A DNA stretch of 64,000 nucleotides from Pseudomonas yamanorum (GTDB taxonomy: Bacteria > Pseudomonadota > Gammaproteobacteria > Pseudomonadales > Pseudomonadaceae): positions 399,525 to 463,524 of the forward strand of contig NZ_JACARE010000018.1 in assembly GCF_013386765.1 (NCBI RefSeq), given 5' to 3'. The notes beneath the pieces were generated by a model. The model made no database searches. It was not told the origin of the DNA and saw only the letters and a list, made by a program, of their open reading frames with translations. The position numbers and the translations under genes are program-made. Within the stretch, counting starts at the first letter, position 1. Each line of letters begins with the position of its first letter. Shown in pieces: positions 7,798-19,059 of this stretch.

Positions 7798-9693
7798 ATG
7801 ATTGCCCCTTTCCGCTTTCTTGCCTGGCTGGTACTGCCGGCGTTGATGTCGTGCAGCGTCAACCTGCTGGCTGCAACTGCCGAGGGTGCCCCCCAGGCCC
7901 TGCATTTACTGGACTACATCGGCGCGGACTACCCGCCGACGGTGGAGGCGGGCAAGGTCATCGATGATTCGGAATACCGAGAGCAGGTAGAGTTTCTCGG
8001 GGTTTTGCAGGGTTTGGTGGCTGAGCTACCGGAAAAACCCGAGCGCGCCGAGTTGATAAAAGGCGTGGATGAATTGCTGGCCGCCGTGACGGCCCATCAG
8101 GATGGCGCGGCGGTTGCCCACCAGGCCCGGCAATTGGGCGCCAAGCTGGCGGTGGCATATGAAGTCAGCCAGGCCCCGGCCATTACCCCCGACCCGACCC
8201 GTGGCGCGCCGCTGTACGCGCAAAACTGCTCGGTGTGCCACGGCGCCACCGGCGCCGGTGATGGCCCCGCAGGCGTCGGCATGACCCCGCCGCCCGCCAA
8301 CCTGCGGGACGCTGCACGCCTCGACCGCTTGAGCCTCTACGCGATCTACAACACCCTTGGGCTGGGCGTCGAAGGCACCGACATGCCGTCGTTCGCCGAT
8401 CAACTGGACGACCGCCAGCGCTGGGACCTGGCCACCTATATCGCAGGTTTCACCGCCGACCCGGCTGCCGCGAAAAGCGAAAAGTCCTTCAACCTCGCCG
8501 ACCTCGCCCGCCAGACCCCTAACGAAGTGCTGGCCGCCGAAGGTCCGGACGCAGTTGCCACCTTCCGCGCCCAGCGCGCCCAACCGCCACAGGTCAAGCG
8601 TGGCCCGGCGCAGTTGCTCGATTACACCGCCGCAACCCTTGATAAAAGCCTCGCCGCATTCCGCAATGGCGAGCATGAGCAGGCCTACGACCTGTCGGTA
8701 GCGGCTTACCTGGAAGGTTTCGAGCTGGTTGAAAGCTCCCTCGACAACGTCGACGCCAACGTACGCAAGGACACCGAAAAGGCCCTGATGGCCTACCGAC
8801 AGTCGTTGCAGGACGGTTTGCCGATCGAACAAGTGCAGCAGCGCCTGGACGTGGCCAAGGGCAAGCTCACCGAATCGGCCGGCTTGCTGGGCAGCGATGG
8901 CCTGAGTTGGTCCCTGAGCTATATCTCCGGTTTGCTGATCCTGTTGCGCGAAGGCCTGGAAGCGATCCTGGTGCTGGCCGCGATCCTCGCGTTCCTGCGT
9001 AACACCGGCCAGCAATCGGCGGTGCGCAGCGTCAACGTCGGCTGGGGCCTGGCGCTGTTGGCCGGTTTGGCGACGTGGGCGTTGGCGGCGTATGTGATTG
9101 ACGTCAGCGGCGCCCAGCGTGAGTTGCTGGAAGGCTGCACCGCGCTGTTTGCCAGCGTGATGGTGCTGTGGCTCGGGGTGTGGATGCACGACCGTCGCCA
9201 CGCGGCGGCCTGGCAGGACTACATCAAGAGCAGCCTGGTGGGCGGTGGCGGGCGTTTCGGCTTTGCCATGCTGGCGTTCTTCTCGGTGTACCGCGAGCTG
9301 TTCGAAGTGATCCTGTTCTACGAAACCCTGTGGTTGCAGGCCGGTCCCGCCGGGCACAACGCGGTATTGGCCGGTGGTGCCACGGCGCTGGTGCTGTTGG
9401 TGGGCCTGGCGTGGGTGATTCTGCGGGGCTCGGCGAAACTGCCGCTGGCGCTGTTCTTCGGCATCAACGCGGCGTTGCTGTGCGCGCTGTCGGTGGTGTT
9501 CGCCGGGCATGGCGTCAAGGCGTTGCAGGAAGCCGGGATCTTCGGTACCCGGCCGGTGGCGTTCTTTGACTTCGACTGGTTGGGCATTCACGCCGATGCG
9601 TATTCGTTGAGTGCCCAAGCGGTGGCGATCCTGGCGATTGTGGTGCTGTACGGCCGCAGCCGGCTGGCTGAAAAACGCCGCGTGGTGGCCTAG
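7798..9693 (+). CDS. Cytochrome c / FTR1 family iron permease fusion
   Basis: A 631-residue protein with three parts. A signal sequence (MIAPFRFLAWLVLPALMSCS) leads to a periplasmic region containing a c-type haem site, CSVCH, at 144-148 with a downstream Met (TDMPSFADQL) as likely axial ligand. A helical segment near 265-370 follows. From about 370 a seven-helix FTR1 permease domain carries two iron-binding RExxE motifs, REGLE (384-388) and RELFE (499-503). FTR1/EfeU permeases import iron coupled to oxidation of Fe(II); the fused cytochrome presumably accepts electrons in the periplasm, replacing the separate EfeO/EfeB partners, which are absent from the neighbourhood. The next gene starts 2 bases after the stop. 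Confidence 0.9.
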   Translation: MIAPFRFLAWLVLPALMSCSVNLLAATAEGAPQALHLLDYIGADYPPTVEAGKVIDDSEYREQVEFLGVLQGLVAELPEKPERAELIKGVDELLAAVTAHQDGAAVAHQARQLGAKLAVAYEVSQAPAITPDPTRGAPLYAQNCSVCHGATGAGDGPAGVGMTPPPANLRDAARLDRLSLYAIYNTLGLGVEGTDMPSFADQLDDRQRWDLATYIAGFTADPAAAKSEKSFNLADLARQTPNEVLAAEGPDAVATFRAQRAQPPQVKRGPAQLLDYTAATLDKSLAAFRNGEHEQAYDLSVAAYLEGFELVESSLDNVDANVRKDTEKALMAYRQSLQDGLPIEQVQQRLDVAKGKLTESAGLLGSDGLSWSLSYISGLLILLREGLEAILVLAAILAFLRNTGQQSAVRSVNVGWGLALLAGLATWALAAYVIDVSGAQRELLEGCTALFASVMVLWLGVWMHDRRHAAAWQDYIKSSLVGGGGRFGFAMLAFFSVYRELFEVILFYETLWLQAGPAGHNAVLAGGATALVLLVGLAWVILRGSAKLPLALFFGINAALLCALSVVFAGHGVKALQEAGIFGTRPVAFFDFDWLGIHADAYSLSAQAVAILAIVVLYGRSRLAEKRRVVA

Positions 9694-9695
9694 CC

Positions 9696-10148
9696 ATGCG
9701 CGTTTGGATCGATGCAGACGCCTGCCCGCGGGCGGCCAAGGACCAGGTGGTGAAGTTCGCCCTCAAGCGCCAGTTTGAAGTGGTGCTGGTGGCCGGGCAG
9801 AGCCAGATCAAGCCGAGCTTCGCGTGTGTGAAGCTGATCGTGGTGCCCAGCGGCCCGGATGCGGCCGATGACTACCTGGTGGAGCACGCGGTGCCCGGCG
9901 ACCTGGTGATCTGCAGCGATGTGCCGTTGGCCGACCGCCTGGTGAAGAACGGCGTAGCGGCGCTGGACCCGCGAGGCAAGGAGTTCAGCCCGCAGAACAT
10001 GAGTGAACGGCTGGCGGTGCGTAACCTGTTCACCGATTTGCGGGAACAGGGGCAGATGGGCGGCGGCCCGCCGCCCCATGGGGACAAGGACAAGCAGGCG
10101 TTTGCCAACTCGCTGGATCGGATCCTGACCCGGCTGATGAAGGCCTAA
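9696..10148 (+). CDS. YaiI/YqxD family protein (UPF0178, DUF188)
   Basis: A 150-residue cytoplasmic protein with the family opening VWIDADACPRAAKD and the downstream LVICSDVPLADRLV and GVAALDPRGKEF motifs, the acidic pattern of a PIN-like/DUF188 fold. Length is typical. Function is not established; a nuclease-like fold suggests a nucleic-acid role. It follows the FTR1 gene after only 2 bases, so it is probably cotranscribed, and its 3' end overlaps the convergent elbB by 4 bases. Confidence 0.9.
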   Translation: MRVWIDADACPRAAKDQVVKFALKRQFEVVLVAGQSQIKPSFACVKLIVVPSGPDAADDYLVEHAVPGDLVICSDVPLADRLVKNGVAALDPRGKEFSPQNMSERLAVRNLFTDLREQGQMGGGPPPHGDKDKQAFANSLDRILTRLMKA

Positions 10149-10810
10149 TCGTTCTCGTGAGTCAGTTCCAGCACCCGGTCCACCAGCTTGTTGATGCCTG
10201 AAGCCACTTCGCTGATGCGCTTGCCCAGCATGTAGGCCGGCGTACTCACCAGTTTGCGCGCCTTGTCTTCGACGATGTCGTCTACTGCGCATTCCTGGTG
10301 GGTGGCGCCCATCTTGTCCATGGCGGCGGCGGTGTCGGCATCGTTGCCGATGGTGCAGGTCACGCCCGGGCCATAGATCTTCGCCGCCAGGGCCGGCGAG
10401 ATGCAGATCAGCCCGACGGGCTTGCCTGCTTCGGCAAACGCCTCGGCCAATTCCAGCACCTGCGGGTTGACGCTGCAGCCGGCGCCTTCCACGGCAAAGT
10501 TCGACAGGTTTTTCGCTGCGCCAAACCCGCCGGGCACGATCAGCGCGTCGAAATCCTCGGCGTTGGCGTCACGGATATCCTTCACCTCGCCCCGGGCGAT
10601 ACGCGCCGACTCCACCAGCACGTTGCGCGACTCGGGCATCTCTTCGCCCGTGAGGTGGTTGATCACATGCAACTGGGCAATGTCCGGTGCAAAGCACTGC
10701 ACCTCGGCGCCGCGCTGGTCCAGGCGCAGCAGGGTGATCACGCTTTCATGAATCTCGGCCCCGTCGTACACGCCACAGCCGGAAAGGATCACTGCAATCT
10801 TTTTGCTCAT
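10145..10810 (-). CDS. elbB: Isoprenoid biosynthesis glyoxalase ElbB (DJ-1/PfpI superfamily)
   Basis: A 221-residue enzyme beginning MSKKIAVILSGCGVYDGAEIHESV, the ElbB signature. DALIVPGGFGAAKNLSNFA and PVGLICISPALAA mark the DJ-1/PfpI Rossmann-like fold. E. coli ElbB (217 residues) has weak glyoxalase activity and was first linked to isoprenoid synthesis; its true role is uncertain. An AGGAG ribosome site is 8 bases before the chosen ATG; a second ATG two codons upstream is only 2 bases from that site and so less likely. Monocistronic, convergent with yaiI. Confidence 0.9.
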   Translation of the reverse strand: MSKKIAVILSGCGVYDGAEIHESVITLLRLDQRGAEVQCFAPDIAQLHVINHLTGEEMPESRNVLVESARIARGEVKDIRDANAEDFDALIVPGGFGAAKNLSNFAVEGAGCSVNPQVLELAEAFAEAGKPVGLICISPALAAKIYGPGVTCTIGNDADTAAAMDKMGATHQECAVDDIVEDKARKLVSTPAYMLGKRISEVASGINKLVDRVLELTHEND

Positions 10811-10925
10811 GGGCATTTCTCCTGATTCATGGCGTTAAATGTCTACTCATTTGTCACTCATTGCCAATGGGATATCCAGCCGCTACACCTACTCTAGATG
10901 TAACAATAATTGACCGGACTTGCCC

Positions 10926-12161
10926 ATGGACTTCGTCCCTTACGCGGTACCGTTTTTCATTGCCTTGATTGTGGTCGAGCTGCTGGCCGACTACCGGCGC
11001 GGCCAGCGCAATTACCGGGTGGCCGACGCCATCAACAGCCTCAGTACCGGCGTGTTGTCCACCACCACGGGGCTTTTGACCAAAGGGGTGGGCATCCTCA
11101 CTTATGCCTTCGCCCTCAAGCACCTGGCAATCATCGAACTGTCGGCCCAGAGCGTCTGGACCTGGGTATTCGCCTTTGTGTTCTACGACTTCTGCTACTA
11201 CTGGCTGCATCGCTGTGGCCATGAACGCAACATCCTCTGGGCCGCCCATTCGGTGCATCACCAGAGCGAGGACTACAACCTCAGCACCGCCTTGCGCCAG
11301 ACCAGCACCGGCTTTCTGCTGAGCTGGATCTTCTACCTGCCACTGGCCGTGCTTGGCGTGCCGCTGGTGGTGTTTATCAGCGTGGCGTCCCTCAACCTGC
11401 TGTATCAATTCTGGGTGCACACGCGCCATGTGCCGAAGCTCGGCTGGTACGAGTGGTTCTTCGTCACGCCGTCCAATCATCGGGCCCACCATGCACAGAA
11501 CGCTCTCTACATGGATCGCAACTACGGCGGTGTGTTCATTATTTGGGACCGTCTGTTCGGCTCCTTCCAGGAAGAAGACGATAACGAACCGGTGATCTTT
11601 GGCGTGACCACGCCATTGGCCAGTTGGAACCCGTTGTGGGCCAACCTGCAGTTTTATGCACAGCTGTGGAGTGATGCGCGGCGCACCGAAAGTGGGTGGG
11701 ACAAGCTGCGTATCTGGTTCATGCGCACCGGCTGGCGGCCGGCCGATGTGGCGGCGAAGTACCCGATGACCAAGCCGGATTTGAGCCAGTTCCGCAAATT
11801 CGAGGTGCCGCTGGATGGGCGCCAACAGATCTACATTGCCCTGCAATTTGCCGCGTACGTGGGGTTTGGCAGCTATCTGATGAATTTTGGCGAGGGCTTG
11901 CCGACCGCCGCCCTGGTGTTGGGCTGGAGCGCGATGGCGTTGGGGTTGTTCACCCTGGGGGTGGCTTTGGAGAATCGCCCGTGGGCGCTGAAGGCTGAGC
12001 TGGTGCGCCTGGCGCTGAATGTGCCACTGGTGTGGCTGGCGCCGCTGGTTGGGCTGTGGCCGGCCAGCTCGTTAGGCTGGCTGGGCCTGGTCAGTTACAG
12101 CTTGCTCAGTGGCATCGGTCTCTACTGTTGCAGAGACCGGCTTACTCGACTGGCGTCGTAG
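10926..12161 (+). CDS. Sterol desaturase / fatty acid hydroxylase family membrane protein
   Basis: A 411-residue integral membrane protein. The di-iron histidine clusters of the family are all present: HRCGH near residue 97, HSVHH near 108 and HRAHH near 188, between hydrophobic helices. The family inserts oxygen into or desaturates lipid C-H bonds using di-iron and O2; the substrate here is unknown. The C-terminal 130 residues add about four more membrane helices of unknown role. The ATG at 10926 is chosen; a TTG two codons upstream is possible. The last 20 bases overlap the convergent DedA gene. Confidence 0.88.
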   Translation: MDFVPYAVPFFIALIVVELLADYRRGQRNYRVADAINSLSTGVLSTTTGLLTKGVGILTYAFALKHLAIIELSAQSVWTWVFAFVFYDFCYYWLHRCGHERNILWAAHSVHHQSEDYNLSTALRQTSTGFLLSWIFYLPLAVLGVPLVVFISVASLNLLYQFWVHTRHVPKLGWYEWFFVTPSNHRAHHAQNALYMDRNYGGVFIIWDRLFGSFQEEDDNEPVIFGVTTPLASWNPLWANLQFYAQLWSDARRTESGWDKLRIWFMRTGWRPADVAAKYPMTKPDLSQFRKFEVPLDGRQQIYIALQFAAYVGFGSYLMNFGEGLPTAALVLGWSAMALGLFTLGVALENRPWALKAELVRLALNVPLVWLAPLVGLWPASSLGWLGLVSYSLLSGIGLYCCRDRLTRLAS

Positions 12162-12780
12162 GTTTTTCGGTTGTTTCCGGTTCGCCTGCGGCCAGGCGAA
12201 CCTTTTCGGCGGCGCAGGCTTCGCGGGTCAGCCGGGCGTTCTTGATGCGCCGGCGTAGCCACAAGCCCAGGCCCAGCACCAGCAGTGCGCCCAGCACCCA
12301 CAGCTCATACTTCTTGACGCTGCCCAGCATGCCTTCCAGTACCGCGCCGAAATGGTAAGCCGCAGCCCCCAGCGCAGCGGCCCACACGGCGGCGCCGATC
12401 CCGTTGAGTAACAGGTAGCGGCCCGGCGGGTAGCCCGACAAACCGATGGCGACCGGCATCACCGTGCGCAAACCGTAGACGAAGCGGAAGCTCAGCACCC
12501 AGATGTCCGGGTGCTTGCGGATATGCTCCAGGGCCCGGTCGCCCAGCAATTGCCAGCGCGGTTTGCGCGCCAGCAGTTTGCGGCCGTGCTTGCGCCCCAG
12601 GAAGTACCACAACTGGTCGCCGGCGTAGCTGCCGAAAAAGGCAACGACCACCACCAGGTTGATATCCATGTATCCACGGAACGCCAGGAAGCCTGCGAGA
12701 ACCAAAATGGTTTCGCCTTCGAAGAAGGTGCCTAGGAACAGCGCAAAGTAGCCGAAGTCATGCAGAAATTGTTGAAGCAT
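12142..12780 (-). CDS. DedA family membrane protein
   Basis: A 212-residue inner-membrane protein with the DedA pattern: FEGETILVLAGFLAFRG near residue 20 (the acidic re-entrant loop), GDQLWYFLGRKHG near 55, and FRFVYGLRTVMPVAIGLSG near 100 (the essential Arg-containing motif). DedA proteins are now seen as lipid scramblase-type transporters that recycle carriers such as undecaprenyl phosphate and support envelope homeostasis. The C-terminus is a charged cytoplasmic tail. Monocistronic and antisense-overlapping with the preceding gene over 20 bases. Confidence 0.9.
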   Translation of the reverse strand: MLQQFLHDFGYFALFLGTFFEGETILVLAGFLAFRGYMDINLVVVVAFFGSYAGDQLWYFLGRKHGRKLLARKPRWQLLGDRALEHIRKHPDIWVLSFRFVYGLRTVMPVAIGLSGYPPGRYLLLNGIGAAVWAAALGAAAYHFGAVLEGMLGSVKKYELWVLGALLVLGLGLWLRRRIKNARLTREACAAEKVRLAAGEPETTEKPTTPVE

Positions 12781-12925
12781 GGTCTGGGTGCTGGCGAAAT
12801 GAACGCGCAGCCTACGCCTTCGTGAACATTCATGAAAGTATCGAGATGTGTCACGAAGTGAACAATTCCTACATAAGCGACGAATGCGACTACAGGTCGC
12901 ACGACGGTTGCCTTACTGCGTATGA

Positions 12926-14023
<1,098 letters not shown>

Positions 14024-14041
14024 CCCTCACAGGAACACTCG

Positions 14042-16270
14042 ATGAATACCGAAGGACTCACAGAAGTTGCCGTAAAAGACGCTCACCCGGTGGTCGAACA
14101 AGTCACCGAGACCCCGCCGGAGCTGGAGCCGGCGCCACCTGCTGCGGCAGCGGAAGCGCCAGCCGCCGCGCCGGCGCCGGTGGTTGCGATTACCAACCTG
14201 GATGACAGCAGCCTGTACATCCATCGCGAGCTGTCACAACTGCAATTCAACATCCGCGTGCTGGAACAGGCGCTGGATGAGTCCTACCCGTTGCTGGAGC
14301 GGCTGAAGTTCCTGCTGATCTTCTCCAGCAACCTGGACGAGTTCTTCGAGATTCGTGTCGCCGGCCTCAAGAAGCAGATCACCTTCGCCCGTGAACAAGC
14401 CGGCGCCGACGGCCTGCAACCGCACCAGGCCCTGGCCCGAATCAGCGAGCTGGTGCACGGCCATGTGGACCGCCAATACGCGATCCTCAACGACATCCTG
14501 TTGCCGGAACTGGAAAAACATCAGGTCCGCTTCATCCGTCGCCGCTACTGGACCACCAAGCTCAAGACCTGGGTACGCCGGTTCTTCCGCGACGAGATCT
14601 CGCCGATCATCACCCCGATCGGCCTCGACCCGACGCACCCGTTCCCATTGCTGGTGAACAAGAGCCTGAACTTCATCGTCGAGCTGGAAGGTATCGACGC
14701 CTTCGGTCGCGACTCGGGCCTGGCGATCATCCCGGCGCCGCGCTTGCTGCCACGGATCATCAAGGTACCGGAAGAGGTGGGGGGGCCTGGTGATAACTAT
14801 GTATTCCTTTCGTCGATGATCCACGCCCACGCCGATGACCTGTTCCAGGGCATGAAGGTAAAGGGCTGCTACCAGTTCCGCCTGACCCGTAACGCCGACC
14901 TGGCGCTGGACTCCGAAGACGTCGAAGACTTGGCCCGTGCCCTGCGCGGCGAGCTGTTCTCCCGTCGCTACGGTGACGCGGTGCGGCTGGAAGTGGCGGA
15001 CACCTGCCCGAAACACCTGTCTGACTACTTGCTCAAGCAGTTCAACCTGAGCGAGAGCGAGCTGTATCAGGTCAATGGCCCGGTGAACCTTACGCGCCTG
15101 TTCAGCATCACCGGCCTGGACAGCCATCCGGAGCTGCAATACAAGCCGTTCACCCCGCAGATCCCGAAACTGCTGCAAAACAGCGAGAACATTTTCAGTG
15201 TGGTGAGCAAGCAGGACATCCTGTTGCTGCACCCGTTCGAGTCCTTCACTCCGGTGGTCGACCTGCTGCGCCAGGCCGCCAAGGACCCGCACGTGCTGGC
15301 CGTGCGCCAGACCCTGTACCGCTCCGGTGCCAACTCGGAAATCGTCGATGCGCTGGTAGACGCCGCGCGTAACGGCAAGGAAGTCACCGCGGTGATCGAG
15401 CTGCGCGCGCGGTTCGACGAAGAATCCAACCTGCAACTGGCCAGCCGCCTGCAAGCGGCCGGTGCGGTGGTGATCTACGGTGTGGTGGGCTTCAAGACCC
15501 ACGCCAAGATGATGCTGATCCTGCGCCGAGAAGCTGGCGAGATAGTGCGTTACGCCCACTTGGGCACCGGTAACTACCACGCCGGCAACGCCAAGCTCTA
15601 CACCGACTACAGCCTGCTGACCTCCGACGACGCCTTGTGTGAAGACGTCGGCAAGTTGTTCAGTCAGTTGATCGGCATGGGCAAGACGTTGCGCATGAAG
15701 AAGCTGCTGCATGCGCCGTTCACCCTGAAGAAGGGCATGCTCGACATGATTGCCCGCGAGACCCAGTTCGCCCTCGAAGGCAAGCCGGCGCACATCATCG
15801 CCAAGTTCAACTCGCTGACCGATCCGAAGATCATCCGCGCGTTGTACAAAGCCAGCCAGTCGGGTGTACGTATCGACCTGGTGGTGCGTGGCATGTGCTG
15901 CCTGCGTCCGGGCATCGCCGGGGTTTCCCACAACATCCACGTGCGTTCGATCATCGGGCGCTTCCTGGAGCACACCCGGGTGTTCTACTTCCTTAACGGT
16001 GGCGAGGAGCAAATGTTCCTCTCCAGTGCCGACTGGATGGAGCGCAACCTCGACAAGCGTGTGGAGACTTGCTTCCCGGTGGAAGGCAAGAAGCTGATCA
16101 TGCGGGTCAAGAAGGAGCTGGAGAGTTATCTCACCGACAACACTCACAGCTGGAGCCTGCAGTCGGACGGGCGCTACGTGCGCAACACGCCGACCGGCAA
16201 CCAGAACCCGCGCAGCGCCCAGGCGACGTTGCTGGAGAAGCTGGGCAGCCCGATTCTGACGGTGAATTAA
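14042..16270 (+). CDS. ppk1: Polyphosphate kinase 1
   Basis: A 742-residue enzyme that polymerises ATP gamma-phosphate into inorganic polyphosphate, acting at the inner face of the membrane. After an acidic, Ala/Pro-rich N-terminal extension (about 45 residues) come the four PPK1 domains, with the autophosphorylated His in [11 protein letters not shown] (His506) and the second catalytic His in [11 protein letters not shown] (His644). [13 protein letters not shown] (near 100) is the N-terminal family motif. It lies 18 bases after hemB, so cotranscription is likely, and it converges on ppx, the enzyme that degrades its product. Confidence 0.95.
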   Translation: MNTEGLTEVAVKDAHPVVEQVTETPPELEPAPPAAAAEAPAAAPAPVVAITNLDDSSLYIHRELSQLQFNIRVLEQALDESYPLLERLKFLLIFSSNLDEFFEIRVAGLKKQITFAREQAGADGLQPHQALARISELVHGHVDRQYAILNDILLPELEKHQVRFIRRRYWTTKLKTWVRRFFRDEISPIITPIGLDPTHPFPLLVNKSLNFIVELEGIDAFGRDSGLAIIPAPRLLPRIIKVPEEVGGPGDNYVFLSSMIHAHADDLFQGMKVKGCYQFRLTRNADLALDSEDVEDLARALRGELFSRRYGDAVRLEVADTCPKHLSDYLLKQFNLSESELYQVNGPVNLTRLFSITGLDSHPELQYKPFTPQIPKLLQNSENIFSVVSKQDILLLHPFESFTPVVDLLRQAAKDPHVLAVRQTLYRSGANSEIVDALVDAARNGKEVTAVIELRARFDEESNLQLASRLQAAGAVVIYGVVGFKTHAKMMLILRREAGEIVRYAHLGTGNYHAGNAKLYTDYSLLTSDDALCEDVGKLFSQLIGMGKTLRMKKLLHAPFTLKKGMLDMIARETQFALEGKPAHIIAKFNSLTDPKIIRALYKASQSGVRIDLVVRGMCCLRPGIAGVSHNIHVRSIIGRFLEHTRVFYFLNGGEEQMFLSSADWMERNLDKRVETCFPVEGKKLIMRVKKELESYLTDNTHSWSLQSDGRYVRNTPTGNQNPRSAQATLLEKLGSPILTVN

Positions 16271-16290
16271 GCAAGGTATACGCGGGCCCA

Positions 16291-16377
16291 TGTGGGAGCT
16301 GGCTTGCCTGCGATGCAGACGCCTCGGTGTACCAGCTGCACCGAGGGGATGCTATCGCAGGCAAGCCAGCTCCCACA
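16291..16377. repeat. REP-type palindrome (TGTGGGAGCTGGCTTGCC family)
   Basis: Perfect 24-base inverted arms at 16291-16314 and 16354-16377, with an inner inverted repeat CCTCGGTG / CACCGAGG (16322-16345). It sits between convergent ppk and ppx and probably ends or stabilises both transcripts. Confidence 0.85.
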
Positions 16378-16417
16378 CAAGCCCACACATTTGTTTTGTG
16401 GCGTTATATAGACCGTT

Positions 16418-17920
16418 TTAGCGCACGTTCAGCGCGAACCCAACCCGCGTCAGCCACTCCGCTTCCTGGGCGAAATCCGCCTGGGTCAGCTGGTTTTCAT
16501 CCAGCCAGTCCTTGGGGAAAACCACGTCCAGGCTGTCGGCATTGGCGCGCAGCACCACTTGCGGCATTTCCTGGGTACCACGGATGTGGTGGAACAGGAT
16601 CGCAAAGCGCAGCAGGGCGCACAGGCGAATCAGCTTGATGCCCTCGGCGCCGAACTCGGCAAACTTGTCTTTCGGAATATTGCGACGGTGGCCGCGTACC
16701 AGCAGCGCGAGCATCTGTTGGTCTTCCCGGGAGAAACCGGCCAGGTCCGAGTGCTCGATCAGGTAGGCGCCGTGCTTGTGGTAATGGTAGTGGGCGATGT
16801 CCAGCCCCACTTCATGCACCTTGGCCGCCCAGCCCAACAGTTCGCGCCAGACGCCATCTTCCAGGTCCCAATCCTCGGCCACCTGGTCAAATGCATGCAG
16901 CGCCTTGCGCTCAACCCGCGCCGCCTGCTCCAGGTCTACGTGGTAACGCTCCATCAACGAGCTGAGGGTGCGTTCCCGGACGTCCTCGTGGTGATGGCGG
17001 CCCAGCAGGTCGTAGAGCACGCCTTCACGCAGGGCGCCGTCGCAGTGGTCCATGCGTTGCAGTTCGAGGGCATCGAAAATCGCTTCGAGGATCGCCAGGC
17101 CCGCCGGGAAAATCGTGCGGCGGTCAGGCTTGATGCCCTCGAAGTCGATTTTTTCGGCATCCCCCAGCTTGAACAGCTTGCGCTTGAGCCAGGCCAGGCC
17201 TTCGGCGTTGACCTCGCCGGTGCCGTGGCCGCCGGCCTTGAGCGCCAGGCCAATGGCGCGGATGGTGCCGGACGAACCGATAGCCTCATCCCACGTCAGG
17301 CGGTGCAGCGCGTGCTCGATGCTCATGATCTCCAGCCGCGCCGCCGTATAAGCCTGGGCGTAGCGGGCCGGGGTGATCTTGCCGTCCTTGAAATAGCGTT
17401 GGGTGTAGCTCACGCAACCCATCTGCAGGCTTTCGCGCAGCAGCGGTTCGAAGCGCTGGCCAATGATGAATTCGGTACTGCCACCGCCGATGTCGGCGAC
17501 CAGGCGCTTGCCCGGTGTGTCGGCCAGGGTGTGGGACACGCCGAGGTAGATCAGGCGGGCCTCCTCGCGACCGGAGATGACCTCTACCGGGTGCCCGAGG
17601 ATCTCTTCGGCGCGGCGGATGAATTCGCCACGGTTGCGGGCCTCGCGCAGGGCGTTGGTGCCGACGATCCGCACGGCGCCCGGGGGCATGCCGTTGATCA
17701 GTTGGGCAAAACGCTTCAGGCAATCGAGCCCGCGTTGCATGGATTCTTCATTGAGTTGACGTTCGTCGTCGATCCCGGCGGCCAGTTGCACTTTCTCGCC
17801 GAGCCGCTCAAGGATGCGGATTTCGCCGTTCTGGGCCTTGGCCACGACCATGTGAAAGCTGTTGGAGCCCAGGTCGATGGCGGCGATCAGGGACAGATTC
17901 TTGGCTTGGGATTGCGGCAT
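16418..17920 (-). CDS. ppx: Exopolyphosphatase
   Basis: A 500-residue enzyme that releases orthophosphate processively from polyphosphate ends. The sugar kinase/Hsp70-type phosphate-binding motif [16 protein letters not shown] is at residues 11-26 and the second, [14 protein letters not shown], near 143-156. The C-terminal half, from about 310, is the HD-like helical region ([20 protein letters not shown]) of the long Ppx/GppA type. Full-length, with no deviation seen. It converges on ppk1, giving paired synthesis and degradation genes. Confidence 0.95.
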   Translation of the reverse strand: MPQSQAKNLSLIAAIDLGSNSFHMVVAKAQNGEIRILERLGEKVQLAAGIDDERQLNEESMQRGLDCLKRFAQLINGMPPGAVRIVGTNALREARNRGEFIRRAEEILGHPVEVISGREEARLIYLGVSHTLADTPGKRLVADIGGGSTEFIIGQRFEPLLRESLQMGCVSYTQRYFKDGKITPARYAQAYTAARLEIMSIEHALHRLTWDEAIGSSGTIRAIGLALKAGGHGTGEVNAEGLAWLKRKLFKLGDAEKIDFEGIKPDRRTIFPAGLAILEAIFDALELQRMDHCDGALREGVLYDLLGRHHHEDVRERTLSSLMERYHVDLEQAARVERKALHAFDQVAEDWDLEDGVWRELLGWAAKVHEVGLDIAHYHYHKHGAYLIEHSDLAGFSREDQQMLALLVRGHRRNIPKDKFAEFGAEGIKLIRLCALLRFAILFHHIRGTQEMPQVVLRANADSLDVVFPKDWLDENQLTQADFAQEAEWLTRVGFALNVR

Positions 17921-18393
17921 GGTTAGGGGGTCTCGGTCGATAACCTCGACATCGTGCCACGATCAACCGCTGACGCCAACGCGAAGTGCTTGGGGAATTT
18001 TCCCACCGGCGTCTTTGAGCAAAATTTACGGGATGCGTAGGACGATTCTCGATATGGCTGGCGATTGGTCTGTAAGGCAACAGGAATAACAGAAATTTCT
18101 AATTTTAATAGGAAAGGCGAATATCCCTACACGCGTGGGTTATTTGTTTAAGTGGATAATTAAGTCAGGACTACTGCCGGGATGACTTAAAGGGGCATTA
18201 TTTTTTTACGGCTCTTACATTAGATCAGGCGTCGTCTCATTCTTTCTTTTGGTACTAACGAGAGAGACTGTCACTCGGCGATTGTGCCGTGGTGTTATTT
18301 ATTTGTAGTTCGCTTATCAAGGTCGATAGTTGTTGGGCATGGAGTTGCCCGGTGAACCAAATGCACCTGATAACTTTCAGTGACAGGATGAAC
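17921..18393. other. AT-rich intergenic region upstream of ppx and the fimbrial cluster
   Basis: This 473-base gap is markedly AT-richer than its surroundings and has no credible gene. It must hold the ppx promoter and, on the other side, the fimbrial promoter. A perfect 7-base inverted repeat, TTAAGTC at 18160-18166 and GACTTAA at 18184-18190 (centres 24 bases apart), is a possible regulator site. A T-run follows at about 18199. Confidence 0.5.
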
Positions 18394-19056
18394 ATGAAAA
18401 AACAATTTGGTTTGGCAATAGGTATTGCGTGCTTGGCGGCCAGTATGGGTGCTCAAGCAGATACAAGTGGCTCCGGGAACCTGAGGGTTATCGGCACCAT
18501 TAAGCCAGCGGCCTGCACGGTAGGCCTCGGCGCCAGTGGCGGCACTGTTGATTACGGTACGATCAATGCGTCGAGCATCCCGCCATCCTCTTTTCTTCCC
18601 CTGCAAGAAAAGACGCTACCCCTGACCGTCAACTGTGGAACGGCTGCTGCTCAGATGGCACTGTCCGTTACCGACTCGCAGGCAACCAGTACAGTGGCCG
18701 GTATTCTGGGAACCGGCTTTCCGGAGAGCCAGAATTTTGGCCTGGGCATGGTCGGGACCAACCGTACCGGCGGGTATTCGGTCAGGCTGTCCAATTTGAC
18801 CAGCGCGGGCACCGCCCTGTATCCGCTTAAAAGGGCCAGTTCAAGTGGCGCGTGGGTGTACAGCAGCGATGGCAGGGTAGACAAGCAGCCTTACCAGCAC
18901 TCCTGGAGCCGCAATACCAGCCCCACTCCAGCCTCGGTCACTTCAGTTACCGGCACCCTCGTAGTCAGGGCCGTTATCAATCGTGGCAGTGCGTTGGACC
19001 TTAGTAGAGATATTCCGTTGAATGGACTTGCCACTTTGGTGGTGACTCGGATCTAA
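18394..19056 (+). CDS. DUF1120-type fimbrial major subunit candidate
   Basis: A 220-residue secreted protein with signal MKKQFGLAIGIACLAASMGAQA and a mature start DTSGSGNLRVIGTIKPAAC. Two cysteines (KPAAC and TVNCG, about 45 residues apart) and the beta-rich, Gly/Ser/Thr-rich body are typical of chaperone-usher pilins; I recognise the DUF1120 pattern (GTVDYGTI). The start at 18394 is preferred because AGGA lies 5 bases upstream; an ATG two codons earlier is possible. It is first in the cluster and separated from the chaperone by a strong hairpin, as expected for a highly expressed main subunit. It lacks the usual penultimate Tyr, ending in VVTRI. Confidence 0.75.
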   Translation: MKKQFGLAIGIACLAASMGAQADTSGSGNLRVIGTIKPAACTVGLGASGGTVDYGTINASSIPPSSFLPLQEKTLPLTVNCGTAAAQMALSVTDSQATSTVAGILGTGFPESQNFGLGMVGTNRTGGYSVRLSNLTSAGTALYPLKRASSSGAWVYSSDGRVDKQPYQHSWSRNTSPTPASVTSVTGTLVVRAVINRGSALDLSRDIPLNGLATLVVTRI

Positions 19057-19059
19057 CTA

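Noticed and set aside
14234..16291. Long minus-strand frame opposite ppk
   Set aside because: It mirrors the complete, motif-rich polyphosphate kinase frame and has no recognisable domain of its own.
18381..18394. RsmA/CsrA site at the pilin ribosome site
   Set aside because: ACAGGATG contains AGGA but is one base short of the usual ACAnGGA form and has no obvious hairpin loop, so support is too weak.
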